A stretch of 64,000 bases of DNA, taken from contig NZ_JAHEAG010000037.1 in NCBI RefSeq assembly GCF_018596315.1, positions 1 through 64,000 on the forward strand, read 5' to 3'. Below the pieces are notes generated by a model. The model saw nothing but the letters and a program-made list of their open reading frames with translations. It did no database searches and was not told where the DNA came from. Below, piece by piece: positions 41,827 through 52,224 of the stretch (position 1 is the first letter of the stretch; each line of letters starts with the position of its first letter). This DNA comes from Bradyrhizobium sp. SRL28. GTDB taxonomy: Bacteria > Pseudomonadota > Alphaproteobacteria > Rhizobiales > Xanthobacteraceae. A program made the position numbers and the translations under genes.

Positions 41827-42771
41827 GTGACTGAAAAGACCGCCGCCTCGGCCCCGCGTGCCCCGTCATCGAAGCGGCTGGAGCCGTTGCGCCAGGTCGA
41901 TGCCGGCGTTCTCAGCATCGCCTATTACGAGGCCGGTCCTGCGGACGGCCCGGTCGTCATGCTGATGCATGGCTTCCCCTATGACATTCATTCCTATGTA
42001 GATGTCGCGCCGATGCTGGCCGCCCAGGGCTGCCGCGTCATCGTTCCCTATTTGCGCGGCTACGGCCTGACCCGGTTTCGCGACGCGAACACGCCGCGCT
42101 CGGGCGAGCAGGCTGCGGTCGGCGCCGATATGATGGCGCTGATGGATGCGCTTGGCATCCGCCGCGCGGTGTTCTCGGGCTACGATTGGGGTGGCCGCGC
42201 GGCCTGCGTCGGTGCCGCGTTGTGGCCGGAGCGCTGCATCGGACTCGTCTGCGTCAATTCCTATCTGATCCAGGATATTGCTAACGCCATGGCGCCGCAG
42301 CGTCCCGAACGCGAGGTGGCGCTGTGGTATCAGTATTACTTCCAGCTCGAGCGCGGCCGGGCGGGACTGGCCGCCAACCGGCGCGATATCGCCAGGATAT
42401 TGTGGGCGCAATGGTCGCCGAACTGGCCGTTCGACGATGCCTGTTTCGAACGCACTGCAATGGCCCACGACAATCCCGATTACGTCGATGTGGTGATCCA
42501 CAGCTATCGCCATCGCTTCGGCCTTGCCGAGGGCGATCCGCAATATGCTGAAATCCAGCACAGGCTGGCAGCGCTGCCGCCCATCACAGTGCCGTCAATT
42601 ACGCTGGACGGTGCAGGCGACGGCGTTGCACCCGCAACCGATGGCACCGCCAGTGCATCGAAATTCACCGGCCGCCGCGTCCATCGCGTGATCCCGCGCG
42701 CCGGGCACAATCTGCCGCAGGAAGCGCCGGAAGCATTTGCGGCGGCGGTGATGGAGTTGGTCAAGGCCTAG
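41827..42771 (+). CDS. Alpha/beta hydrolase, epoxide hydrolase/dehalogenase type
   Basis: A GTG start at 41827 has AAGGAG ten bases upstream. The 314-residue product shows HGFPYD (residues 49-54), the nucleophile elbow SGYDWGGRAACV (Asp120), and the base in AGHNLPQE. The Asp nucleophile places it with epoxide hydrolases or dehalogenases. The Tyr-for-His change before Asp120 differs from the HDWG of the two other hydrolases in this window. It is the first plus-strand gene of the group and precedes a Bug-type binding protein. Substrate unknown. Confidence 0.85.
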   Translation: MTEKTAASAPRAPSSKRLEPLRQVDAGVLSIAYYEAGPADGPVVMLMHGFPYDIHSYVDVAPMLAAQGCRVIVPYLRGYGLTRFRDANTPRSGEQAAVGADMMALMDALGIRRAVFSGYDWGGRAACVGAALWPERCIGLVCVNSYLIQDIANAMAPQRPEREVALWYQYYFQLERGRAGLAANRRDIARILWAQWSPNWPFDDACFERTAMAHDNPDYVDVVIHSYRHRFGLAEGDPQYAEIQHRLAALPPITVPSITLDGAGDGVAPATDGTASASKFTGRRVHRVIPRAGHNLPQEAPEAFAAAVMELVKA

Positions 42772-42864
42772 GTCGACTTTGCCGCATGGTCAGCGGATGC
42801 GGAAACAATCATTCTGCCCGCGCAAGTTCTCCAAGAAGAACAAAATTTTACGGGGCGGAATTCC

Positions 42865-43836
42865 ATGGCGAAGCATCACGTCTTGCTTGCGATCTGGCTG
42901 GTGTCCTTTGCCTCTGTCACATCGGCCCCGGCCGAGGAATTCCCCAGCCGTCCGATTACCTGGGTCGTGCCCTTCGCGCCGGGCGGCATCACCGACACCA
43001 CTTCCCGGATTGTCGCAGAAGAAATGGCGAGAACGCTCGGCCAGTCGGTCGTGATCGACAACCGTGCTGGCGGCGGCGGAGCCGTCGGCACCGAACAGGT
43101 GGCGCGCGCCAAGCCAGATGGCTACACGATGATCTACGGCACGCAGGGCACGATGGCGGCCAACGTCACGTTGCGCAAAAACCTGTCCTACGATCCGCTG
43201 ACGAGCTTCCTGCCGGTGCATCTGGTCGGCGAAAGCCCGAACCTCTTCGTGGCCTATCATGGCGCGCCATACAGTTCGGTGTCCGAGTTCATAGCCTACG
43301 CCAAACAGAATCCGGGCAAGGTGACGTTCTCCTCCTCGGGCGTCGGCACCGCGACGCATCTGGTCGCCGAACTGTTCAAGACGGTTGCCGGCATCGAAAT
43401 GCAGCATGTGCCCTACAGGGGCAGCGCGCCGGCGCTGAACGACATGATCGCCGGCCGCGTCGATGTCATGTTCGATTACCCGGTCTCGGTCGGCCCGCAC
43501 GTCGAGGCCGGCAAGCTGAAGGTGCTGGCCACCACCGCGCCGGATCGGCTGCGTGCCTTCCCCGATGTGCCGACCATGGCCGAACTCGGGATGAAAGAGA
43601 TGACCACCCAGAGCTGGTCATCGATCATGGTGCCCGCAGGCACGCCCGTGCCGGTCGTCGACCGGCTGGCGGCGGCCGCGCATGCGGCGCTGACGTCGGA
43701 ACGCGTGCGCACGCATTTCGAGAAGCTTGGCACCCGCCCAATGACGCTGCAGAAGGCCGAGATGATCCCGTTCATCGAGAAGGAAATCGTGCGCTGGCGC
43801 GACGTGATCGAGCGGGCGGGGCTGGAGAAGCAGTAG
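42865..43836 (+). CDS. Bug-family tripartite tricarboxylate transport binding protein
   Basis: The 323-residue product has a signal peptide and the Bug fingerprint: RPITWVVPFAPGGITDTTSR near the start, then VVIDNRAGGGGAVGTEQVAR and HVPYRGSAPALNDMIAGRVD. These periplasmic proteins bind carboxylic acids or aromatic acids for TctAB-type permeases, or act as orphan sensors. No permease genes are adjacent, so it is an orphan here. It lies 93 bases after the hydrolase gene, with GGGCGG upstream of the ATG. Confidence 0.9.
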   Translation: MAKHHVLLAIWLVSFASVTSAPAEEFPSRPITWVVPFAPGGITDTTSRIVAEEMARTLGQSVVIDNRAGGGGAVGTEQVARAKPDGYTMIYGTQGTMAANVTLRKNLSYDPLTSFLPVHLVGESPNLFVAYHGAPYSSVSEFIAYAKQNPGKVTFSSSGVGTATHLVAELFKTVAGIEMQHVPYRGSAPALNDMIAGRVDVMFDYPVSVGPHVEAGKLKVLATTAPDRLRAFPDVPTMAELGMKEMTTQSWSSIMVPAGTPVPVVDRLAAAAHAALTSERVRTHFEKLGTRPMTLQKAEMIPFIEKEIVRWRDVIERAGLEKQ

Positions 43837-43899
43837 TTTTGGCTTGGCCTGCTCTCGCTCTGCTGACTGCGAGTAAGTCGAACGCTTTATCATCTAGTT

Positions 43900-43988
43900 C
43901 GTCATGCCCGGCCTTGTGCCGGGCATCCACGTCTTCGTTCCCTTGGGCGGGTAAGACGTGGATGGCCGGGACAAGCCCGGCCATGACG
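43900..43988. repeat. Intergenic inverted repeat (CGTCATGCCCGG family)
   Basis: An 89-base element with CGTCATGCCCGGCC at the left end and its complement GGCCGGGC..CATGACG at the right, and a central GACGTGGAT/ATCCACGTC pair. It lies between convergent genes. The related copy at 30578 shares the same ends. Confidence 0.75.
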
Positions 43989-44000
43989 AGAGGGAGCTGC

Positions 44001-45520
44001 TCACCCCCGCCGCGGGCTGATCTTCCACGTCGCGGCCAGGATCGCCGCGGTCATCGCACCGCTGATCACGGCGGCGATCGGTATCGAGACGGCGAGCGCT
44101 GCGGTCGCGGCCCAGCCGATCGAGCAGAAGGCTTCTGCGAATGTCGCAAGCCGCGACGAGGTCTGGCGGCGGCGGAACTGGCTGCGTTTGGCCTGCACGC
44201 GGAACCAGAGCTGGATCGCAGTCGCCGAGACAGTTGCGACGATGACGCCGAGCGCGGTGACGATTGCCTGCGTCACGGAGGCAAACGCAAGTGCTGCGAT
44301 CAGCGGCGCAAAGATGGCGCCGATTGAGAGAAGCACCACTTCGATTTTGGCGCGGATCACGCGCGACGGCGGTAGCGGCGCGGTCGCGACCAGGTCGGCG
44401 GCGTCTTCTCCTGATATCGTCAGCCAGGCGAGGCCGCCGGCAAGCTGGCCTGCCGCCATCACGATCACGGGCGTGATCAGTACGATCGCGTCCGAGCTCT
44501 CGGAAAAACTTCGCCACAGCATCAAGGCCGGCGGCACCAGATACAACAGTTGCATCAGGCTTTGCGACAATAGCCACGGATCGCGCCGCAGCAGCAGGAA
44601 TTCCTTGGTACGCAGCGCCTGTTGCCGCGAACCGCCGCGAAATGCCGTCGCGCGCGGTCCGCGTCGGATGGTGCGGGCGGTTGCGGCGACACTGACGATG
44701 GTGTCGGCAAATCTCGGCGAGAACACCGCCATCACGACGCCGAGCAGCAGGAGCCCGCCGGCCATCAGCCACGACAGCACCATGCCATCGCCGATCGCCG
44801 CGCGCGCCGGCCACCACAGCGGGCTGTCGAGAGCAGGCGCATAGGCTGAGGCGGCATCGGAGGTCAGCACCGTAAAGCGAGACAATGTACCGTAGGAAAG
44901 GATGGCGGCGACCTGGAGCGCGATGACGAAGCCGGCGCCGATGATGGCAGCCACGATCTGCGCGACGAGACGGGTGCGGCGCGGACCGATCAACCTGAAC
45001 AGCGCGACCGTGATCGCGATCGCAACGGCCGCGGCCGAAAGGCCGATGGCGATGACGACACCGAACGAGGAGAGCCATCGGACGCCGCCACCGATCACGA
45101 GAACGTCGACAAAGGGCGTCGACAGCAACAGCGCCATCCCGATCACGGACAGCGCGATCGCCGCGATCCGCACGGAGAACACGTTGGCGAGGTTCGCCGG
45201 CGACGACATGATGAGATCGAGATCGGCGCGGGCGTAGAACACCCGCGTTACGGATTCGATGGCCTGCGACAGCATCAGGGCCCAGGCGAGGAAGATGGTC
45301 GCCGTGATGACGATCAATTCCGGCTTGCCGAGCGGGGCTTGCAAATCGGCGAAGCGGCCGATCACCGCATAGGCCGGCAGGTGCATGATGGCGACGAAGA
45401 CGATCAGGGCGATGATCGCGCGTTTTCGCTTTCCGCGGCTGCCGGCGATCATCGCCAGCCATTCGCGCCAGGCCAGACGGATCTCGTGCCGGGCAAACCA
45501 GCTGAGCGCCGTGGCCGAAC

Positions 45521-45524
<4 letters not shown>
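44001..45524 (-). CDS. ABC-2-type membrane protein of an exporter
   Basis: The 507-residue product starts in a four-base overlap with the ATPase gene. It has several membrane helices in two groups (first IALIVFVAIMHLPAYAVIG and later VVIAIGLSAAAVAIAITVALF; then a set in the C-terminal half) with a long basic cytoplasmic loop between. It is the single permease of an ABC-2 exporter. No signal peptide. The substrate is not visible; such pairs export drugs, polysaccharides or lipids. Confidence 0.85.
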
Positions 45525-46273
<749 letters not shown>

Positions 46274-46565
46274 GATGACGGGACGGTCCGGTTCGCATTG
46301 TCGTTGTCGAAACATGGACCGAAGAACTTTCGGCACGGTGAATCGAGCGGCCCAAATCGTGCCGAACCCCGCAACTTCCCGGGTTGCGGCATTTCTGCGC
46401 AATTCTTAACGACACAGCGGCCAGCGCTTTGTTGACAGCGGTCGGCGCTTTGGGCTCAATGCAGCGGGACATATGCAGCTGTTCGGCATCGTGGATGCGG
46501 GGTAGCGTGTAGACACAAGATGCGGAAAAGGCGGTCGACAGAATCGCCTGGCATCGGGGAGGGAA

Positions 46566-47444
46566 ATGATGCTGGACTTCGTTCAGCAGCTGGTGAGTGG
46601 CATCGCGCTCGGCTGCGTTTACGGCTTGATCGCGCTCGGTTTCGTGCTCGTTTACAAGGCAACCGAGGTCGTCAATTTCGCCCAGGGCGATTTGATGATG
46701 CTGGGCGGGTTCTTCGCCTTCACCTTCATCGGCATGATCGGTCTCAATTACTGGCTTGGATTCGCCGGCGCGGTCATCGCCATGGCGGCATTCGGCATGC
46801 TGGCCGAACGTGTCGTGGTGCGTCCGATCCTTGGCTATCCGCAGTTTTCCATCATCATGGCGACGATCGGGCTCGGATACTTCCTGCGCTCCGTGGTCGG
46901 CATGATCTGGGGCACCGACGATTTCAAGATCGAGACGCCGTTCAGCGACGGCGTGTTGCGGATCGGCTCGCTGGTGCTGGCATACGACAAGCTCTCCGTG
47001 ATCGCGGCAACCGTCATCCTGTGCGCGCTGCTCTATCTGTTCTTCAACCGCACCACGCTCGGCACGGCCATGCGCGCCAGTTCGGAGAACATGCTGGCTG
47101 CCTACTACATGGGCATTCCGGTCAAGCGCGTGGTGTCGATCGTGTGGGCGATCTCTGCGGCTGTCGCGACCGCTGCCGGTGTGCTGCTGGCGCCGATCAC
47201 TTTCATTCACTCCAATGTCGGTCTTGTGCTGGGCTTGAAGGCGTTTCCTGCCGCGGTGCTCGGCGGCTTCGGCTCCATCCCGGGCGCCGTGGTCGGCGGC
47301 GTGCTGATTGGCGTGATCGAGAGCATGGCCGGCTTCTACCTGCCGCAGGGCTGGAAGGACGTCGCGCCCTACATCGTGCTTCTGGTGGTGCTGTTGCTCA
47401 AGCCCGAAGGCCTGTTCGGTATTCATACGCGGAAGAAGGTCTAA
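46566..47444 (+). CDS. livH: Branched-chain-type ABC permease (LivH-like)
   Basis: The ATG at 46566 (AGGGAGGGA upstream) opens a 292-residue permease with at least eight membrane helices. The LivH-type N-terminus (VSGIALGCVYGLIALGFVLVY, then EVVNFAQGDLMMLGGFFA) and the later GGFGSIPGAVVGG are diagnostic. The stop overlaps the LivM start by one base (TAATG). The ligand may be branched-chain amino acids, but with an acyl-CoA ligase downstream an aromatic or aliphatic acid is equally possible. Confidence 0.92.
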   Translation: MMLDFVQQLVSGIALGCVYGLIALGFVLVYKATEVVNFAQGDLMMLGGFFAFTFIGMIGLNYWLGFAGAVIAMAAFGMLAERVVVRPILGYPQFSIIMATIGLGYFLRSVVGMIWGTDDFKIETPFSDGVLRIGSLVLAYDKLSVIAATVILCALLYLFFNRTTLGTAMRASSENMLAAYYMGIPVKRVVSIVWAISAAVATAAGVLLAPITFIHSNVGLVLGLKAFPAAVLGGFGSIPGAVVGGVLIGVIESMAGFYLPQGWKDVAPYIVLLVVLLLKPEGLFGIHTRKKV

Positions 47445-48595
47445 TGCGGTTCCTCTTCAAGACGGATTACGAAGACGACATCCGGCTGTTTCCGCACAGC
47501 GGCTACGTCGTTTCCTACGGTATCCTGCTGGCGTTTCTTGCGATCGCGCCGTTCGTGCTGTCGAGCTATCTGGTCAGCCAGCTGGTGTTCGTCTGCATTT
47601 ACGCCACCGTCGGCGTAGGCTTGATGATTCTCACCGGCTTCACCGGGCAGGCCTCGCTCGGCCACGCCGCCTTTCTGGCGATCGGCGCCTATACGGCGGC
47701 CTATCTGCAGCAATACAACGTTCCTTTTCCGGTCTACTTCCTGGCCGGCGGCCTGTTGACCGGCGTGGTCGGTGCGCTGGTCGGTTTCCCGGCGCTGCGG
47801 CTGACGGGCATCTACCTCGTCATCGCGACCATTTCTTTTGCCTTCATCGTCGAGGAAGTGCTGGCCCGCTGGGAAAGCGTGACCCACGGCAACGAGGGCA
47901 TGCGCGTCAAGACCTTGAGTCTGTTCGGGCAGGCGGTGCCGCAGAACGGACCGGCCTTCTATTTCCTCTGTCTCGGCGTATTGATCCTCACCATCATCGG
48001 CACGCTCAACCTGCTGCGCTCGCCGACGGGCCGCGCCTTCGTGGCGATCCGCGACAGCGAAACGGCGGCGCGCAGCATGGGCGTCAACGTTTCGCTCTAC
48101 AAGGTGAAGTCGTTTGCGATCAGTGCGGCGATTACCGGATTGGCCGGCGTGCTGTTCGCGCACAAGCTCTCCTTCATCAGCCCGGAAATGTTCACGCTGC
48201 AGCTCTCGATCGAGTTCATCATCGTGATCCTGATCGGCGGCACCTTCAGCCTGCACGGCGCGGTACTCGGCGCGATCTTCCTGGTCATGATCGATCCGTT
48301 CCTGACTTATCTGAAGGATGATTTGCCCGGCATCATCTCGGGCATCTTCGCAACGTTCGGCGCGGACAGCGTGACCGCGTCGAAGATTCACAGCAACGTT
48401 GCCGCCATTGCCTCCGCCAACGGCCTCAAGGGCGCGATCTACGGGGTGATCATCGTGCTGTTCGTGCTGTTCGAGCCGCTCGGTCTGTACGGGCGCTGGC
48501 TGAAGATAAAACTCTTCTTCCAGCTGTTCCCGCTCTACAAGCGCGCCACCTTCAAGCGTCAGAAAATCTACGTGAAATCGGAGCGGAACCGATGA
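47444..48595 (+). CDS. livM: Branched-chain-type ABC permease (LivM-like)
   Basis: The 383-residue permease starts at ATG 47444. The LivM fingerprint is LMILTGFTGQASLGHAAFLAIGAY near the N-terminus and GRAFVAIRDSETAARSMGV in the cytoplasmic loop. The C-terminal tail is long and basic. It pairs with the LivH-like permease and overlaps the LivG ATPase by four bases. A slightly longer C-terminus than usual contains IKLFFQLFPLYKRATFKRQ, possibly a membrane-surface helix. Confidence 0.92.
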   Translation: MRFLFKTDYEDDIRLFPHSGYVVSYGILLAFLAIAPFVLSSYLVSQLVFVCIYATVGVGLMILTGFTGQASLGHAAFLAIGAYTAAYLQQYNVPFPVYFLAGGLLTGVVGALVGFPALRLTGIYLVIATISFAFIVEEVLARWESVTHGNEGMRVKTLSLFGQAVPQNGPAFYFLCLGVLILTIIGTLNLLRSPTGRAFVAIRDSETAARSMGVNVSLYKVKSFAISAAITGLAGVLFAHKLSFISPEMFTLQLSIEFIIVILIGGTFSLHGAVLGAIFLVMIDPFLTYLKDDLPGIISGIFATFGADSVTASKIHSNVAAIASANGLKGAIYGVIIVLFVLFEPLGLYGRWLKIKLFFQLFPLYKRATFKRQKIYVKSERNR

Positions 48596-49350
48596 GCTAT
48601 TTCCGTGCTGAAAACCTTTCCCTGCACTTCGGCGGCCTAAAGGCGGTCGATTCCGTCAGCTTCGCCGTGGAGAAGGGCGAGATTCTCTCGATCATCGGTC
48701 CCAACGGCGCGGGCAAGAGTTCAATCTTCAACCTGATCTCGCGGATCTATCCGCCCACGTCAGGCAGGATCTTTTTCGAAGACCAGGACATCACCGAGCA
48801 GCCGGCCTACGACATCGCGGGCCTCGGCATCGCCCGCACCTTCCAGAACATCGAGCTGTTCGAGAACGCGACCATGCTGAGCAATCTCTTGGTCGGACGT
48901 CACCGGCACTCCGCCACGCAGCTCTGGCAGGAATTGTTGTTCCTGCCGAGCGTGCGCGCGGGCGAAAAGGTCCATCGCCGCCGCGTCGAGCAGGTGATCG
49001 AATTCCTCGATCTCGAAGCCTATCGCGACAAGCTGATCTCCGGGCTTCCTTACGGCGTCCGCAAGGTGATCGAGCTCGCACGGGCGCTGTGCTCGGAGCC
49101 GAAACTGATCCTGCTGGACGAGCCGTCATCCGGGCTGAATGTCGAGGAGACCGACGACATGTCGTTCTGGATCCGCGACATGAAGACCGAGCTCGGCATC
49201 ACCGTGCTGATGGTCGAACACGACATGACGCTGGTCAATCGCGTCTCCGACCGCGTGATAGCGCTCAACTACGGCCGCGTGCTCGCGATGGGCTCGCCGT
49301 CCGAGGTGCAGCGCCATCCCGACGTCGTTGCCGCCTATCTCGGCGCATGA
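48592..49350 (+). CDS. livG: ABC ATPase (LivG-like)
   Basis: The 252-residue product has Walker A GPNGAGKS (36-43), the LivG-type signature LPYGVRKVIELARAL and Walker B LILLDEPSSGLN, then VEHDMTLV. The signature replaces the usual LSGG, as typical for the LivG half of this transporter family. It overlaps LivM by four bases. The LivF partner begins 11 bases after its stop. Confidence 0.92.
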   Translation: MSYFRAENLSLHFGGLKAVDSVSFAVEKGEILSIIGPNGAGKSSIFNLISRIYPPTSGRIFFEDQDITEQPAYDIAGLGIARTFQNIELFENATMLSNLLVGRHRHSATQLWQELLFLPSVRAGEKVHRRRVEQVIEFLDLEAYRDKLISGLPYGVRKVIELARALCSEPKLILLDEPSSGLNVEETDDMSFWIRDMKTELGITVLMVEHDMTLVNRVSDRVIALNYGRVLAMGSPSEVQRHPDVVAAYLGA

Positions 49351-49360
49351 GGGTGATGCC

Positions 49361-50140
49361 ATGAGCGCTTCCGACACCATCCTCAAGCTCAGCAATATCG
49401 AAAGCTATTACGGGCCGATCATGGCGATCAGAGGCATCAGCCTCGAAGTCCCGCGCGGCCGCATCGTCACCTTGCTCGGCGCCAACGGCGCCGGCAAGAC
49501 CACCGTGCTCAAGACCATCTCCGGCATTCTCGATCCCCAGAAGGGCTCGATCGAATTTCTGGGCAAGCCGATCCAGCGCATGGAGGCCGACAAGATCGTG
49601 CGGCTGGGCTTAAGCCACGTGCCGGAGGGGCGTGAGGTGTTCCCGTTCCTCTCGGTGCGGGAGAACCTGATGATGGGCGCCTATCCACGCAAGGACCGCG
49701 ACGGCGTCGCCCAGGATATCGAACTTGTCTACGGTTATTTCCCACGGCTGAAGGAGCGCATTAACCAGCCGGCCGGACAGCTTTCCGGCGGCGAGCAGCA
49801 GATGCTGGCGATCGGGCGGGCGCTGATGAACCGTCCGACTCTGCTACTTTTGGATGAGCCGTCGCTCGGGCTGTCGCCGATCCTGGTGAAAGAGATCTTT
49901 ACCATCATCAAGCGCGTCAACGAGGAGCAGGGCATGTCGATCCTGCTGGTCGAGCAGAACGCCAAGGTTGCGCTGGAGACCGCCCATTACGGCTATGTGC
50001 TGGAAATCGGCCGGGTCGTGATGAACGACACCTGCGAACGGCTGATGAATTCAAAGGACATCCAGGAATTCTATCTCGGCGCCAAGGAAGAGGGCGCCCG
50101 TGGCGAGCGGCGCTGGAAAAAGAAGAAGACTTGGCGTTAG
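49361..50140 (+). CDS. livF: ABC ATPase (LivF-like) with basic C-terminal tail
   Basis: The ATG at 49361 (GAGGGTG upstream) is chosen over an in-frame codon at 49328 that lies inside LivG. The 259-residue product has Walker A GANGAGKT (40-47), signature LSGGEQQMLAIGRAL and Walker B LLLLDEPSLGLS. It ends with an unusual basic tail (GARGERRWKKKKTWR), encoded next to a short tandem repeat that carries the stop codon. This tail is absent from typical LivF proteins and may come from the repeat and its neighbourhood. Confidence 0.9.
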   Translation: MSASDTILKLSNIESYYGPIMAIRGISLEVPRGRIVTLLGANGAGKTTVLKTISGILDPQKGSIEFLGKPIQRMEADKIVRLGLSHVPEGREVFPFLSVRENLMMGAYPRKDRDGVAQDIELVYGYFPRLKERINQPAGQLSGGEQQMLAIGRALMNRPTLLLLDEPSLGLSPILVKEIFTIIKRVNEEQGMSILLVEQNAKVALETAHYGYVLEIGRVVMNDTCERLMNSKDIQEFYLGAKEEGARGERRWKKKKTWR

Positions 50141-50169
50141 AGGACCTGGCGTTAGAAGACCTGGCGTTA
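50132..50169. repeat. 15-bp tandem repeat at the livF 3' end
   Basis: TGGCGTTAGAGGACC (50132-50146) and TGGCGTTAGAAGACC (50147-50161) are followed by a partial third copy TGGCGTTA. Each copy contains TAG or TAA in several frames. The livF stop codon lies in the first copy. Confidence 0.8.
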
Positions 50170-50289
50170 ACCGTCACAGTCAAAAGCATGGCATTCAGAA
50201 CGAGTTAGAGCTAAATTCAGGCCCTGCTTCAATAAAGCAAGACCGGCTGACAAGACCGGCGAAGCAGGCGACAGAGGGAGGAAGAGAGC

Positions 50290-52128
50290 ATGGCCAGACC
50301 GGCAGTGCTGACAGTCGCCGACACGATCGCGAAGAGTTTTCTGAAGTCCGTGGAAACCCGCGGCGACCGGCCGGCGATCCGCGAAAAGAAGTTCGGCATC
50401 TGGCAGCCGACCAGTTGGCGCGAGTGGCTGCAGATATCCAAGGACATCGCCTTCGGCCTGCATGCCAGCGGCTTCCGGCCCGGCGACGTCGCTTCGATCA
50501 TCGCCAACGCGGTGCCTGAATGGGTCTATGCCGACATGGGCATCCTGTGTGCCGGCGGCGTCTCTTCCGGAATCTATCCGACCGACTCATCCGTGCAGGT
50601 CGAATATCTGATCAACGATTCCTCGACCAAAGTGATCTTCGCCGAGGACGAGGAGCAGCTCGACAAGGTCCTGTCGTGCCGTTCCCGGTGCCCGACATTG
50701 CAGAAGATCGTCGTGTTCGACATGGAGGGCCTGAGCGGCTTTACCGACCCGATGGTGCTGTCGCTGGCCGAGTTCATGGCGCTCGGCCGCAACCACGAGC
50801 AGGGCAACGAGGCGCTGTGGGACGAGATGGTCGGAAGCCGCAACGCGAACGATCTCGCCATCCTCGTCTACACCTCCGGCACCACGGGCCCCCCCAAGGG
50901 CGCCATGCATTCCAATCGCAGCGTGACGCATCAGATGCGCCACGCCAACGATCTGTTTCCATCGTCCGACAATGAAGAGCGGCTGGTGTTCCTGCCGCTC
51001 TGCCACGTCGCCGAGCGGATCGGCGGCTACTATGTCTCGCTGGCCCTGGGATCGGTGATGAATTTCGCCGAGAGCCCGGAAACCGTGCCGGACAATCTGC
51101 GCGAGGTGCAGCCGACAGCCTTCCTCGCAGTGCCCAGGGTCTGGGAAAAGTTCTATTCCGGAATCACGATCGCGTTGAAGGATGCGACCAACTTCCAGAA
51201 GTGGATGTACCGCAACGCGCTCGCGATCGGCAATCGCATGACGGAGTACAAGCTGCAGGGCGATACACCGCCATTGTTGCTGCGGCTCGCCAACAGTGCT
51301 GCCTACTATCTGGTGTTCCGCAACATCCGCCGCATGCTCGGTCTCGACCGTTGCCGGCTGGCCTTTACCGGCGCGGCTCCGATCGCACCCGATCTGATCC
51401 GCTGGTATCTCGCGCTCGGCATCGACATGCGCGAGGTCTACGGCCAGACGGAAAATTGCGGCGTCGCCACCGTGATGCCGCCCGATCGCATCAAGCTAGG
51501 TTCAGTCGGCAAGGCCGCGCCCTGGGGCGAGGTTGCGATTTCACCGCAGGGCGAGATACTGATCCGCGGCGATTTCCTGTTCATGGGTTACCTGAACCAG
51601 CCGGAGAAGACGGCGGAGACCATCGACGCCAAGGGATGGCTGCACACCGGCGATGTCGGTTCGATCGACAATGAAGGCTTCGTCAGGATCACCGACCGGA
51701 TGAAGGACATCATCATCACGTCGGGCGGCAAGAACGTCACGCCGTCGGAGATCGAGAACCAGTTGAAGTTCTCGCCTTATGTTTCCGACGCGGTGGTGAT
51801 CGGCGACAAGCGGCCGTATCTGACGTGTCTGCTCATGATCGACCAGGAGAATGTCGAAAAATACGCCCAGGACCACGACATTCCCTTCACCAACTACGCC
51901 AGCCTGTGCCGCGCGCCCGAGATCCAGGACCTGATCCAGCGCGAGATCGAGGCGGTCAACGTCAACTTCGCGCGCGTCGAAACCATCAAGAAGTTCTACC
52001 TGATCGAACGTCAGCTCACGCCTGAGGACGAGGAACTGACGCCGACCATGAAGCTGAAGCGCAGTTTCGTGAACAAGCGTTATGCCGCCGAAATCAACGC
52101 CATGTATGGCGAGCGGGCGGTAGCGTAG
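50290..52128 (+). CDS. AMP-forming acyl-CoA ligase
   Basis: The 612-residue enzyme has the ANL-family P-loop YTSGTTGPPKG, the Tyr-Gly motif YGQTENCG, the adenylate-binding Asp in LHTGDVG and the C-terminal catalytic Lys in TPTMKLKR. Its length and segments resemble long-chain fatty-acid CoA ligases. It lies between the LivF ATPase and the binding protein, so the transported ligand is probably a carboxylic acid that is activated on entry (inference). The ATG has GGGAGGA upstream. Cytoplasmic or loosely membrane-bound. Confidence 0.9.
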   Translation: MARPAVLTVADTIAKSFLKSVETRGDRPAIREKKFGIWQPTSWREWLQISKDIAFGLHASGFRPGDVASIIANAVPEWVYADMGILCAGGVSSGIYPTDSSVQVEYLINDSSTKVIFAEDEEQLDKVLSCRSRCPTLQKIVVFDMEGLSGFTDPMVLSLAEFMALGRNHEQGNEALWDEMVGSRNANDLAILVYTSGTTGPPKGAMHSNRSVTHQMRHANDLFPSSDNEERLVFLPLCHVAERIGGYYVSLALGSVMNFAESPETVPDNLREVQPTAFLAVPRVWEKFYSGITIALKDATNFQKWMYRNALAIGNRMTEYKLQGDTPPLLLRLANSAAYYLVFRNIRRMLGLDRCRLAFTGAAPIAPDLIRWYLALGIDMREVYGQTENCGVATVMPPDRIKLGSVGKAAPWGEVAISPQGEILIRGDFLFMGYLNQPEKTAETIDAKGWLHTGDVGSIDNEGFVRITDRMKDIIITSGGKNVTPSEIENQLKFSPYVSDAVVIGDKRPYLTCLLMIDQENVEKYAQDHDIPFTNYASLCRAPEIQDLIQREIEAVNVNFARVETIKKFYLIERQLTPEDEELTPTMKLKRSFVNKRYAAEINAMYGERAVA

Positions 52129-52224
52129 CGAAGACGGAAGTTCGAAAGCGAGAATCGAGTAAGCAGCGAAGGACAACAAGGCCCTACCCTTCGCTCAACA
52201 CGGGCCAACAAGGAGGATATTGCA

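Noticed and set aside
42786..44327. 513-codon plus-strand frame overlapping the Bug-type gene
   Set aside because: Different frame from the clear Bug protein and extends through a repeat; no domain seen.
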